The notes under the pieces are model-generated. The model was not told the DNA's origin, searched no databases, and saw only the letters and a list, made by a program, of their open reading frames with translations. A stretch of DNA of 64,000 nucleotides from Candidatus Binatia bacterium. GTDB taxonomy: Bacteria; Desulfobacterota; Binatia; UBA9968; JAJDTQ01. Of this stretch, positions 17,306 to 27,200 are shown in pieces. The first letter of the stretch is position 1; every line of letters begins with the position of its first letter. The stretch is taken from positions 3,115,042 through 3,179,041 of the forward strand of contig OX638375.1 in assembly GCA_951813575.1 (NCBI GenBank). The letters run 5' to 3'. A program made the position numbers and the translations under genes.

Positions 17306-18560
17306 GAGTTGTGGGCGGGAAGCCATCCTCGAACAGAATTGCAAATTGCCCCATGGCAGCGGTCCAGTCAATGGGGCGCCGTAAGCGGACCCCGGCGTTG
17401 CGGATCGCCAGGAACAGCAAATTTGCCGCCGCCTCGTCGCTGGGTAAACTTCCCCGGGTCTTGATGATCTTGCGCAACGACCGGTGCAAGCTCTCCAGGG
17501 CGTTGGTGGTATTGATCATCTTGCGGATGGCCGGCGGAAAAGCGAACATCGGCACCACATGCTCCCAGGCGCGCCGCCAAGCGGGGACCACCGCCGGGTA
17601 GCGCTGGCCCCAGCAGGCGTCGAACTCGTCGAGCCTAGCCGCCGCGGCTTCGGCGTCTCGGCCCGGTAAACCGCCTTGAGGTCGGGCATGACCTTCTTGC
17701 GATCCTTCCAGGAGACGAAGGCCAGGGAGTTGCGGATCAGATGCACGATGCAGGTCTGCACCGCGGTGCGCGGGAACACCGTACCGATGGCGTCAGGGAA
17801 GCCCGTGAGTCCGTCCACCACCGCGATCAGGATATCGTGCAAGCCGCGGGCCTGGAGCTCGTTCATCACCTTGAGCCAGAACTTGGCCCCCTCGGTCTGC
17901 TCGATCCACAGCCCCAGCACCTCCTTGTCGCCTTCCGAGGTGATCGCCAGGGCGAGGTAGACCGCCTTGTTGCGCACCAGGCCCTCGTCGCGGATCTTGA
18001 CCCGTAGCGCGTCGAAGAACACCACCGGATAGACCGGGTCTAGAGGCCGGTTCTGCCATTCCCGCACCTCCTCGAGCACCGCGTCGGTAATCCGGCTGAT
18101 CAGGTCCGGAGATACCTCAACCCCGTAAAGCTCCTTGAGGGGACCCCGGATCTCGCGCGCTGTCATGCCCGGCGCGTACAGCGACACGATGCGGTCGTCG
18201 AAACCGTCAAGACGCCGCTCCCCCTTGGGCACGATCGCCGGCTCGAAACTGCCGTTGCGGTCCCGAGGCACCGCGAAATCCACTTCACCGTCCTCGGTCA
18301 GTACCGTCTTGTCAGAGTGCCCGTTGCGGCTGTTGCCGGTGCCTCGCCCGGCCGGATCCTCCTTCTCGTAGCCCCAGGTGGTCGCTTAACTCCGCCCCCA
18401 GCGCTCGCTCCAACAGCGCCTTTTTGAGCTGCTTGAACAAACCCTCCTCACCCAGCAAGAAACGCTAGCGACGCCTTCGCGGCTTCGGTCAACTCGCCGT
18501 CGTTGTCACCGATGCCCGGTTCATCGATGGCATTGATGAAAGAAAGATCGGCAGGAAAGC
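17306..18560 (-). pseudogene. IS256-family transposase, frameshifted
   Basis: Read on the minus strand, a mutator-type transposase is recognisable over most of its length but in several frames. The N-terminal part (EEGLFKQLKKALLERALGAE) lies around 18380-18450, then an inserted G near 18375 shifts the frame; the main block runs from 18283 to about 17640 and includes FFDALRVKIRDEG and VVDGLTGF (two catalytic Asp). A further shift near 17640 moves to the last block with NTTNALESLHRS (catalytic Glu), ending at the IS481-like fragment. Its own 3' end is missing. It cannot make a functional protein. Bases 18561-18678 show no gene. Confidence 0.82.
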
Positions 18561-18678
18561 CGCTTGATTCGCCTCACCCATACACCAGATTTGACAGTAG
18601 CTCCGTGTCGGGTGTATTTTGAGTTTCTCAAGATCGCTCTTCCCTCCCTTCGTCATCCGCAACAATGGGAGTCCTTCT

Positions 18679-20835
18679 ATGTTGCAGGCCGCATTTATCT
18701 TGATAGCCATTGGAATCGCTGCCGGAATTGGCCCCGCGGCGGCCAATAGCGACTGTCCCGACCTATTGGCGGCTGTGCATTGGCACGACACTCATTGGCA
18801 CGACACTCAGTGCGTGACAACGGCTCTGGCAGCCGGGGCTGATCCAAACCAGAAAGATGACCATGGTTGGACTCCTTTGTACCGCGCGGTCGGTGACGGC
18901 AACAAAGCGCTTGAGACCGTAAAGGTACTTTTGGCAGCCGGGGCTGATCCAAACCTGAAAAATGACCGTGGTCGGACTCCTTTGTACCGTGCGGTCCGTG
19001 ACGGCGACAAAGCGCTTGAGACCGCAGAGGTACTTTTGGCAGCCGGGGCTGATCCAAACCTGAAAGATGACCGTGGTCGGACTCCTTTACACTATGCGGT
19101 CCGTGACGGCGACAAAGCGATTGAGACCGCAAAGGTACTCCTGGCAGCTGGGGCTGATCCAAACCTGAAAGATCGGAATCGGAAGACCCCTTTGCGCTAT
19201 GCGGCCTATAACGGGAAGAGAGCGCTTGCTCTTGAGACCGTGAGGGCGCTTTTGGCAGCCGGGTTCGATCTGAACTCGGGGGGACGTGGCAATATTTTGT
19301 CCTATGCGATCGAACGCTACCACAACGATACTAGGCTTGAGACCGTAAGGGTACTCTTGGCAGCCGGGGCCGATCCAAACCAAGAAGCACCCGATGGGCA
19401 GACTATTTTGTCCCTTGCGATCGACGAGCACCAGGATAAAGCGCTTGAGATCGTAGAGGTACTTTTGGCAGCCGGGGCTGATCCCAATCTGGGAGATCCA
19501 GCGGGAGGCTGGTCCCCGTTGCAATACGCAAGCCGAGAGGGGGACCGCGGAATTGAGCTTGCGAGGGTACTTCTGGCGGCCGGAGCCGATGTCAACCGCC
19601 GCGATGAAGACAACCAAACAGCATTGCACGTCGCTGCATGGCACGGCAAATGGAACGAAGAGCATTTGAGGATCGTGGATTTGTTGCTGAGCGCCGGTGC
19701 AGATATCAGGATCCTTGACGAATTCGGAGATACTCCGCTGCACGAAGCTGTCCGGGAGGGGAAGATCGAGACTGTAAGGCGTTTGGGGTTATTTGCGCGT
19801 GAGAAAGAAAAAGAAAACGGGGAGGACTATCTCGGCGTAGTCAATGGCGAGGGCGAAACTGCGACAGCATTGGCGAGACGATACGCCGGGCATCCTTCGA
19901 GAATCGATCCATTGGACAGGATACCCAAGTACAAGAAACAGACAGTAGAGTGTAACGACGAGGAACAAAGGCAGTTTAACAAAGGATGGGAACAAGAACA
20001 GGATCGTAAGCGACAAGGACGACAGGATTCACGGTGGGGGGAGGCTCGTGGCTTTATCCTGGTTGACGAACTTCGTCCTCAGTGTCCCAAAAAGACGATT
20101 TACGTCAATGAGTGGGATGACACTATTATCCTGGACGAGGCAAGTGTTGTAGAGGATACGGACGGAGTGCGGCGCTATTTCGTTTCGCGAGCGGACCGGA
20201 TGCGTGTTGAACAGCTGCAGAAGCCGAGACATCGGGCGACGAGCCGAGAAATCCACCGTATTCTGCATGACATCGGCGGCGGGGATTGGACAGAGAAATA
20301 TTTGATTGATGTGCACCGCTTTCGCGAGGCTCGAAGTAAAGAAAAATATGAATTGGAGAGCCGGAGAGTATCGGTACATGACCAAAAGTTTGCTTTTAAG
20401 GAACGCAGGCGTCAGGCTGCTGTGAAGGCGCAGTTAGATGCAATAAAAGTGCAGCAGAAGGAAGTCGACTTGAAGTCAAGCAAGGCGAAGGAGGCGCGAG
20501 CCGAGGCAGCGGAAAAACGAGCGGCCGCTGCAGCGGAAGTTCAATTGAAGCTGATGAAAGTTCAATTGCGGCAAATGCTGGACCAGGACGCGCGGGACTA
20601 TGATTCGTATGTGTCGAAAAAAGTGATGTTGGCCTCGGGCGCGAGGGAGGCTCAGAGGAGGTTGAGGGAAGGCGAGACGCGGGATGGAAGCGCGGCCCGG
20701 CAGGCAGCGACAGACGACGGCGTAGTGATGTCGCGGCCCGGCGACCGTGGTCAGGACGACATGTCCGGACCCAAAGGCGAGCGAGCGAGCGAAACACTCG
20801 AGCCGTTCGAGGGACCGGCACGTGAGGGGGACTAG
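18679..20835 (+). CDS. Exported ankyrin-repeat protein with charged coiled-coil tail
   Basis: The product is 718 residues. Residues 1-23 form a Sec signal peptide (LQAAFILIAIGIAAGIGPAAA). Residues about 45-390 hold around nine ankyrin repeats of the type TPLYRAV..., LLAAGADPN. The first four repeats have a 35-residue rather than the usual 33-residue period. The last 300 residues are highly charged, with a probable coiled coil (KSSKAKEARAEAAEKRAAAA, about 615-635). GGGAG precedes the ATG at 18679. Base composition is clearly less GC-rich than neighbouring genes. It lies in the block bracketed by tRNA remnants, suggesting horizontal acquisition. A protein-binding role in the periplasm, at the surface or in a host is possible. 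Confidence 0.8.
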   Translation: MLQAAFILIAIGIAAGIGPAAANSDCPDLLAAVHWHDTHWHDTQCVTTALAAGADPNQKDDHGWTPLYRAVGDGNKALETVKVLLAAGADPNLKNDRGRTPLYRAVRDGDKALETAEVLLAAGADPNLKDDRGRTPLHYAVRDGDKAIETAKVLLAAGADPNLKDRNRKTPLRYAAYNGKRALALETVRALLAAGFDLNSGGRGNILSYAIERYHNDTRLETVRVLLAAGADPNQEAPDGQTILSLAIDEHQDKALEIVEVLLAAGADPNLGDPAGGWSPLQYASREGDRGIELARVLLAAGADVNRRDEDNQTALHVAAWHGKWNEEHLRIVDLLLSAGADIRILDEFGDTPLHEAVREGKIETVRRLGLFAREKEKENGEDYLGVVNGEGETATALARRYAGHPSRIDPLDRIPKYKKQTVECNDEEQRQFNKGWEQEQDRKRQGRQDSRWGEARGFILVDELRPQCPKKTIYVNEWDDTIILDEASVVEDTDGVRRYFVSRADRMRVEQLQKPRHRATSREIHRILHDIGGGDWTEKYLIDVHRFREARSKEKYELESRRVSVHDQKFAFKERRRQAAVKAQLDAIKVQQKEVDLKSSKAKEARAEAAEKRAAAAAEVQLKLMKVQLRQMLDQDARDYDSYVSKKVMLASGAREAQRRLREGETRDGSAARQAATDDGVVMSRPGDRGQDDMSGPKGERASETLEPFEGPAREGD
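18828..19247 (+). repeat. 105-bp near-identical tandem units inside the ankyrin gene
   Basis: GGCAGCCGGGGCTGATCCAA recurs at 18828, 18933 and 19038 and with one change at 19143, an exact 105-bp period. The units are much more similar in DNA than the later repeats in the same gene, which indicates recent duplication or gene conversion and a likely variable copy number. Confidence 0.75.
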
Positions 20836-21108
20836 GGTACTCGTCCGATGTTCGATCTTCTGATGTCTACGCATAGATGACAGTGGAGGTGGGCACGAAG
20901 GCGTCGGGAGGCGACAGCCAGATACTTATGCCTTAAACGATCGAAGAGTCAGTTGGGAATTCCGAAGCTGGAGGAACGCCTGAAACAAGCGAACTGCCGT
21001 GAACTACGGAGGGCATCAATCGGACCAATCGAGTTTGGCTGGTGTGGCCCGGCGCGCGATGCCCCGCAGTTTGTCGCAACACGGGAACCAAGTTGGGGCA
21101 GTTATGCC

Positions 21109-21501
21109 ATGGTGCGCCTGGGTCTGGCGACAATTGCCATTGGCGCAGCACTCGTCGGCCATAGCGCGCTCGCGATCGAACCCGCAGGGCGGCCCGTACA
21201 TGTCCGTGGAGCAGCCGCGCATTGCGTAAGTCTCCAGTGGGACCAAGCTAGCGGATATGACGGCGAAGGGTGGTACCTAAAGATAGGCAGCGGGTGCAGC
21301 ACAGACGTACGCCTTCATCTGTATTGGAGGGATGGGGAAACGGATAGTTGTGTTTCGACAGGAATTCTTGAAGGGGCTCCATTGGGAGGCATAGTGAAGG
21401 CCAGTTCGGAACGTGATGTGAAAAGGTGGAATGCCTACTGCGCTGAATTCAGGGACGATTCGTATCGATGTTCCCCCAGGTGTCAATATCGCCAGCGCTG
21501 A
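21109..21501 (+). CDS. Small exported hypothetical protein
   Basis: The likely product is 130 residues starting MVRLGLATIAIGAALVGHSA, a good Sec signal peptide cleaved after SALA. The mature part has six Cys and a beta-rich pattern (CVSLQWDQASGYDGEGWYLK). I recognise no family. The frame is open upstream to 20953, but the ATG at 21109 gives the signal peptide. No strong Shine-Dalgarno is seen. It lies in the low-GC accessory block after the ankyrin gene. Coding status is plausible from codon pattern and the leader, not certain. The 273 bases before it show nothing else I can support. Confidence 0.45.
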   Translation: MVRLGLATIAIGAALVGHSALAIEPAGRPVHVRGAAAHCVSLQWDQASGYDGEGWYLKIGSGCSTDVRLHLYWRDGETDSCVSTGILEGAPLGGIVKASSERDVKRWNAYCAEFRDDSYRCSPRCQYRQR

Positions 21502-21732
21502 AGCTGTAGATTGTCACTGTCCGTTCGGATCGTGCCCCAATGCAAGAAAGCTAGTCAGGTCAATAGTGCGACCGCCATATTTCTTGTCCACAAGCGCGCT
21601 ATTTCGGATTCTGGTGAATTGACTGAGTGATCACCGGATGGAATGCTCAGGTTCGGAGGTTTAATTTAGACGGTATCGGGGCGAAATGAGGGCGGCAATG
21701 GCGAGTTCTGGAGAGAGTTGAGCAATCCGTCT

Positions 21733-21774
21733 CATAACTTGAAAGTCAGCGGTTCAAATCCTGCCCCCGCAACC
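21733..21774 (+). pseudogene. Degenerate tRNA-fMet-like 3' half (right border of accessory block)
   Basis: CTCATAAC (anticodon loop with CAT), then GCGGTTCAAATCCTGC (T-arm lacking one base) and CCCCGCAACC (acceptor 3' end) match the 3' half of an initiator tRNA. No 5' half can be paired. The remnant at 16806-16888 carries the same segment in direct orientation. The flanking bases 21502-21732 and 21775-21899 show no other gene. Confidence 0.5.
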
Positions 21775-21899
21775 TTTATAGCCCCATGAAAACAGTGATG
21801 TCTTTGGGGGCTTATGGTTTCTAGCCCTGACCGCAACGGGCTCATCTGGACAAAGGAGATGGACGGCAACTCTTGAGTCAGCTCGTCGATCATCCGCTT

Positions 21900-22567
21900 T
21901 CACGTCACTGCTTTTAGATCCTCGTGATCGAAGGCGCTGGGGTCGAAACGCCGGGCCATGAGGACAGGTCTCTTCAATACGAGATCTAGCCGCCATGGCG
22001 AAACCTCCACCCCCGCAGCCTCGGCGAGCGCCATGGTCGCGGCCTCCCATCGTGTTACCGGCCACTCATCGTCCTTGCGCGGGAACTTGGTCGCGCACCG
22101 ACGCCTTCGGGCGCGCGCCGCCGAGCGACGTGCCGGGGGTCAGGATCAGTTGCAGGTCTTCATCGGTCTCGTTGTCGTCGATGATGCGGTTGGTTGCCGA
22201 CAGCAGGCGGGGAAGGTCGACGACGGGTGGAACGCGCTTGCCGGTCGAGGTGAGGAAGTTGCTGCCGCCCGCGTCCTTGAAGCGAAGCGCGTCGGCGCTC
22301 GTTGCGGCGCATGAGGGTCTGCCCCCATCGGTCCAGCGCCGGATCCGTGAAGGCGTTGAACAAGGGGCGATCGCCGTGGAATTGCCCTCGTGCGAGAGGA
22401 AGCACGGGATCAAGGCCGAAGGCCTCGCGGCGCGCCAGCCAGGATGGATCATACTCGAAGGAGGCCGTTTCCCTGGCCCCACGGATGCGCGCCCAGAGCC
22501 GCCCCACGGGAACGCTTTCTCCGGCCAGATCCATGAAGACCAAGATCTCACGTTCCATGATCGGCAC
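21900..22567 (-). pseudogene. hipA: hipA toxin pseudogene (kinase core lost)
   Basis: The N-terminal HipA domain is well preserved for about 95 residues from the ATG at 22567 (REILVFMDLAGE, ETASFEYDPSWLARRE, LFNAFTDPALDRWGQ). A deletion and frameshift follow, then RFKDAGGSNFLTSTGK to TSLGGARPKASVRD in the next frame, then another shift into KFPRKDDEWPVTRWEAA. The frame stops soon after, so the catalytic kinase half that phosphorylates glutamyl-tRNA synthetase in active HipA is missing. Its start overlaps the end of the intact antitoxin gene. Confidence 0.82.
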
Positions 22568-22898
22568 CCGACGACTTGGCCCGCGGCGTGCGGATGCGGC
22601 GGGGCAGGCGCTCTTCTTCGAGGCTTAGTCCGATCTGATCGCTCGCGGCGTCCGCCAGGTCTCCCAGTCGGTCCGCCATTCCGAGGACGAAGAGGACCGA
22701 GGCGTAGATGCCCATCGACACACCGGCGTCACCCTTTTCCACCCGGCTCAGCGTATTGCGGCTTATGAAGGCGCGTTCGGCCATAAGCGCAACGGACACG
22801 CGTCGCCGCCGGCGGGCGGCGGAGATGTCCTGGCCGAGCTTTTTCAGCCCTCGCCGCACGCTCGTTGGCAGGGCATGTTGTGAACGTGAGGTTTTCAT
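22548..22898 (-). CDS. hipB: HipB-like XRE-family antitoxin/repressor
   Basis: The product is 116 residues. LGQDISAARRRRRVSVALMA, RAFISRNTLSRVEKGD and the following GVSMGIYASVLFVLGM form a Cro/C1-type helix-turn-helix domain as in HipB. Its stop at 22548-22550 overlaps the start of the hipA remnant, the usual hipBA arrangement. A short inverted repeat lies just upstream at 22916-22928. The repressor seems intact although its toxin is dead, so it may persist as a stand-alone regulator. Confidence 0.82.
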   Translation of the reverse strand: MKTSRSQHALPTSVRRGLKKLGQDISAARRRRRVSVALMAERAFISRNTLSRVEKGDAGVSMGIYASVLFVLGMADRLGDLADAASDQIGLSLEEERLPRRIRTPRAKSSGADHGT

Positions 22899-22915
22899 GG
22901 CTCAATAGAAGTGCC

Positions 22916-22928
22916 TTATCACCGATAA
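22916..22928. promoter_or_regulatory. Candidate HipB operator
   Basis: TTATC-ACC-GATAA is a perfect 5-bp inverted repeat between hipB (minus strand, start 22898) and the RHH gene (plus strand, start 22990). The intergenic DNA here is AT-rich against a GC-rich background. HipB operators in other species are also short inverted TATC-type repeats, though with longer spacing, so the assignment is inferred from position and symmetry. Confidence 0.4.
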
Positions 22929-22989
22929 CGATCAATATATAGGGCGAAAGCTAGTTTTGTAAGGACTGCCGGAGGAATACATCTCCGAT

Positions 22990-23223
22990 ATGGCGACACT
23001 AACGATCCGCCTTCCGGATGCCCATCGCGATCGGTTGGCGGCGATGGCCGCGCGGCGCGGCGTGAGCCTGAACAAGCTGATGGAAGAACTTTCCGTGCGG
23101 GCGTTGGCCGAACACGACACCGAAATGCGTTTCCGGACGCGCGCGGCGCGGGGCGATCCCGCGCGCGGGCTGAAACTGCTGGATGAACTGGACCACCGGC
23201 ACGGGCAGTCCACGGACCCGTGA
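22990..23223 (+). CDS. Orphan ribbon-helix-helix antitoxin-like protein
   Basis: The product is 77 residues. ATLTIRLPDAHRDRLAAMAA followed by GVSLNKLMEELSVRAL is an Arc/HicB-like ribbon-helix-helix domain. GGAGG at 22971-22975 is the likely ribosome site, rather far from the ATG. The next gene is on the other strand, so no cognate toxin follows. It may regulate the divergent hipB promoter region or be left from a lost toxin-antitoxin pair. Confidence 0.7.
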   Translation: MATLTIRLPDAHRDRLAAMAARRGVSLNKLMEELSVRALAEHDTEMRFRTRAARGDPARGLKLLDELDHRHGQSTDP

Positions 23224-23252
23224 GGCCGTGCCGGGACCACCCCGACGGGCGG

Positions 23253-24077
23253 CTAGTTCCGTTTCAACTCGGCCAGTTCGTCCCGCAGCCCGCGAATCTC
23301 GTCCCGCAACTCCGCAAGCGTCGGTTCCGGATCGTAGTTCGCGGACAGCGGATTCTCCGCTTCTCCATGGCCGTGCGTCTGCATCGCATCGACGATGATG
23401 CCGATGAACAGGTTCAGCACGGCGAACGACGTGATCAGGATGAACGGCACGAAGAAGACCCAGGCGTGCGGAAACACTTCCATCACCGGCCGCACGATGC
23501 CCATGGACCAGCTCTCCAGGGTCATGATCTGGAACAGGGTATAGGCTGAGCCGCCGATACTGCCGAACCATTCCGGGAAGCGCTCGCCGAACAGGTTGGT
23601 GGCCATCACCGAGAACACGAAGTAGATCACCGATAACAGCATCACCACCGAGCCCATGCCCGGCACCGCGTGGAGCAGCGCTCCGACAACGCGGCGCATG
23701 GAGGGCACGGCGGAAATCAGGCGGAACACCCGGAGTATCCGCAACGCCCGCATCACCGAGAGGAACTCGGTGGCCGGAATCAGCGCGATGGCCACGACGA
23801 TGGTGTCGAAGTGATTCCAGGCGTCGCGGACGAAGTCGCGGCGCTGCCCGATCAGCTTGAGCAGGATCTCGACGACGAAGACCCCGAGGATGACCCGGTC
23901 GGTATGCTCGAGGAGGCTCCCGGCCGCGGCCATGGCCGACGGACTGGTCTCCAGCGCCAGCACGATGGCGTTCAGCACGATCAGGAGGGTGATCGAGCGC
24001 TGCGTGGCGCGGTGCTCGACGAACGAGCGGATACGGTCGGCCGGTCCGTGTGGACCGGCGTTTTCAAGCCTGTTCAT
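23253..24077 (-). CDS. Bacterial voltage-gated sodium channel (NavBac family)
   Basis: The product is 274 residues, typical of NaChBac/NavAb. Six transmembrane helices are visible. S4 carries spaced arginines (RALRILRVFRLIS, about residues 106-118). The pore loop has TLESWSM near residue 187, the canonical Na+ selectivity filter with Glu and Trp. After S6 (FAVLNLFIGIIVDAMQTH) there is an acidic linker and a C-terminal coiled coil (LAELRDEIRGLRDELAEL) that tetramerises these channels. It would mediate voltage-driven sodium entry for motility, pH or osmotic responses. The ATG overlaps the stop of a tiny upstream frame. Confidence 0.92.
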   Translation of the reverse strand: MNRLENAGPHGPADRIRSFVEHRATQRSITLLIVLNAIVLALETSPSAMAAAGSLLEHTDRVILGVFVVEILLKLIGQRRDFVRDAWNHFDTIVVAIALIPATEFLSVMRALRILRVFRLISAVPSMRRVVGALLHAVPGMGSVVMLLSVIYFVFSVMATNLFGERFPEWFGSIGGSAYTLFQIMTLESWSMGIVRPVMEVFPHAWVFFVPFILITSFAVLNLFIGIIVDAMQTHGHGEAENPLSANYDPEPTLAELRDEIRGLRDELAELKRN

Positions 24078-24139
24078 CTCGACGCATAGGCTTTCGCCGC
24101 GTTGGCGATCTCGTCGGAAATCTCGATGGTCGTCTCCAT
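24074..24139 (-). pseudogene. Vestigial antitoxin-like mini-ORF upstream of the channel gene
   Basis: A 21-codon frame encodes METTIEISDEIANAAKAYAS and then stops. The sequence resembles the first strand and helix of VapB-type antitoxins, truncated before the second helix. Its TGA overlaps the channel's ATG (ATGA at 24074-24077), so if translated it would couple to the channel gene and act as a leader. Whether it is relic or leader cannot be decided from sequence. Bases 24140-24215 hold nothing else. Confidence 0.4.
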
Positions 24140-24215
24140 GGTGGCTACCGGTACTATTAGATAGGGGTAACCGCCGTTTTCCGCAACGGCTATCCCCGTG
24201 GAGGCTTGCTCAGGC

Positions 24216-27200
24216 TTACGCCGGCTCGAACACCAGCTCCGGGGCCACCACCTCCCAAGGGTCGCACCTGATGGAATCGTGGTACTTTGGGTCCGACCAC
24301 TCGCGGCTCCGCGCGACAATGGCGAACACCTTCGCGGACCGGCAGCGCATGCCGGCCGGCGGTTTGAAGCTTGCGGCGAGGCGTCCCACCACCGTGCTGC
24401 TGCCATCCAGCAGCTCCCAGCGTCCACCTTCCAGGACCCGCGTTGTCAACGGGTCGCCGACGGACAGCGCACTGATGGCCCGGTGCGTCGGATGGTCCGG
24501 TTGACGGCGGCCGGCAAAGCCCAGGTCCACGTCCCGGAGGCTTGGCTGGACGTAGCGGTATCGAAGTGCGGGAGGGCAAGGCGGCAGGGTGGGCGGCTCC
24601 CGGCGTAGCGCCGAGGGACGGGCGAGCAACGCGTTCTGGAACGGGTGGCGCCCCTCGAACCGCGCCAGTGCCAGGGTTTCCCGAGCCCGCGTCATGGCCA
24701 CGTAGTACAGCCGTCGCGGAGCGTCCGGGTCCTCATCGCGGCCGACGTGCTCCCAACCGCCGTCCAGCACGGCCACGTGGTCGAACTCCAGCCCCTTGGC
24801 GCGGTGGGCGGTGAGCAGCAGCAGTCCGCGCTGGCGCCGCCGAATCTCCCGGCCCCATTCGGCCAGCCATTCGATGAAATGCGCTACCGGCGTTTCGCCG
24901 CCGCCCGTTTCCAGCGCGTGTTCGTCGATGGCCTGCCGCAACAGCTCGTGCCAGGGGCCAGACAGGTGTTCCTCCGCCCACGTTCGCAGAGCCGGGGCGT
25001 CCACAAGCCCCGTGTCGCGGCTTCGCAGCCATTCGACGAAGTCTCGGGTCTCACGCAGCCACCAGAAGCCGGGGATCTCCTCGTTGCCGATCTGCGCCGT
25101 AACGTCATGAGCCTCGCAGAACGCGCGCACCGGAGCCAGGTACTTCCACTCCCGCGCGATCACCGCGCACCGCGTCCAGTCCCAGTCCGGCGACAGGTCC
25201 GACAGGCGCAGCAACTCCGTCATGACGGCGCTCGCCTGCGCCACCGGATCCCGCGGCGTCGGCAGCACCTGTACCCGTCCCCGCCCCACGGAGTCCAGCT
25301 CCTGCCACGCCCCGCCCGGCGCATCCTTGGCCCGCGCCGCGTTGACCCGTATGGGATGCTCGGCCTTCATGCGCTCACCTGCCGGCTCGATGACGGCGTT
25401 GGCCGCGTCGATGATGCGGGCCGTGGAGCGGTAGTTCTCGACGAGGTGGACCGGCCTTGGCCCGTAGTCGTCCTGGAAGCGGCGGATGTACTCCACGGAG
25501 GCGCCGTTGAAGGCATAGATGTTCTGGTCGTCGTCGCCCACCGCGAACACGGTGAGCTTGCCGGCTTCGTCCTCGATGGCGCGGCCGGCCAGGGCCGAGA
25601 TCAGCTCGTACTGGTCCGCGGCGATGTCCTGGTACTCGTCCACGAGGATCCAGCGGAAACCCGCCAGAAGCCGCGCCCGCTGCTCGTCCGCCTCCTCCGG
25701 CGGCAGCCCCTGCCCTCGGAGCAGTTCCACAGCCTGCTGTAAGATCTCCCGGAACACCGCGTCATCCGGCTGTCCCTCACGTCCGGTGAAGCTCGCCCCC
25801 GCCAAACGCATGGCCAGGGCGTGGCAGGTCAGCACGGTCACGCCGCGGGCGTCATCGCCGATCAGCTCGACGAGGCGGCGGCGGATGTCCACCGCCGCAT
25901 GCCGGTTGTACGCCAGGGCCAGGATGCCCCGCGCATTCTCGCGCCGTGCCCTTATCAGGTAGGCAATCCGGTGGACCAGCACACGGGTCTTGCCGGAGCC
26001 GGGACCCGCGAGCACGAGCACGTTGGTCTGCTCACGGTCGTCGGCGACGATGCGCTGCTGAACGGGGTTCCCGAGGCTCTCCACAATCGCTCGCCATGAC
26101 GCGGCAGTGGTCTCCCGCTCCAGTTCCCGTCCCCGGTCGGGCAGCCACCGGCGCAGAAACTCCTCTTCCTTGAGCGTGAAGTATTCCATGGCCAGACGAG
26201 TGGCCTCGGTGACCGCTTGCAGGCCCCGCTGCGCGAACTCGACCATCACGTGGATCTGCAGGATCTGTCCCCGGTAGTGAATGGCAAGGGGCGCGAAGTC
26301 GGCCTTGGCGAAGCCCCTCCGGTCCTGTCGCAGGCGGATGGTCATGGCGGGACGGAACACCGTGAGGCCCTTGTTCAGGCGGATGACCTCCAGTTCGTGC
26401 AGCCACAGCAGGGCGCGGTCCAGCAGCCTGGCGGGGTAGCGGATCCTGCTCTTGATCTCCAGGTCGGATTCCAGGGCCTGGGTGAGCTTGCCCAGCGTGG
26501 TCTCCGCCAGCAGATCCGTGCCGCGGGTACCGGACGGCAGGCAGTCCAGCAGGTGCTCCAGCAGCCGTTTGGCTCCTTCGCGCCGGATCCTTGCGGTCTC
26601 CTCCAGCGCGTCCCATTCGCGATGCAGCGTCACCCGCCCGGTCTCCGCGTCGAGCTTGCGCGCCGTCAGGCTTCCGGCCGCGCCGTCCTCGCCCCGGCCG
26701 TCGTAGGCGATGCCGCGGATGATGCGCCACAGCCGTTCCGGCAGCGGGTCGGGTGCACCTTCGTCTCTCAGCACCTGCGCGGCGATGCGCAGATGCAGCG
26801 AGGAGGTGTCGCCCTTGCCCAGGTCCGGCGCCGCTTCGCGCATGTGCCGGATCAGCCCGGTCTCCAATTGGGTCGCGGCCTCGAGCCGCTTGAGGGAAGA
26901 GCGTTCCACGCCGGCATGGACGAACGCGGTCAGAGCGGTGTCGTTGCTGGCGATGCCAAACCGCTCCAGGTCGTAGAGCGCGTGGCGGACACCCTCGGGG
27001 CTGAGTCCGGAGACTCCCATCAAGTTGTCGGTGGAGAGGCCCTCGTCCGGTCTGGCGTCGATCAACGCCCCGGCCACGAGTTCCAACTGTCGGCGATACG
27101 CTTGGGTCATGGGCGCGTTCCGGAGGCGCTCCCGGATCTCCTCCGCCGATTGCACTCGCAACGACGAAGGGAAGATCTGCACGCGGTTCTCCTCACGAGT

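Noticed and set aside
17306..18560. Programmed frameshifting in the IS256 transposase
   Set aside because: The family uses a single frame, the shifts occur at several places without slippery sites, and the 3' end is missing. This is decay.
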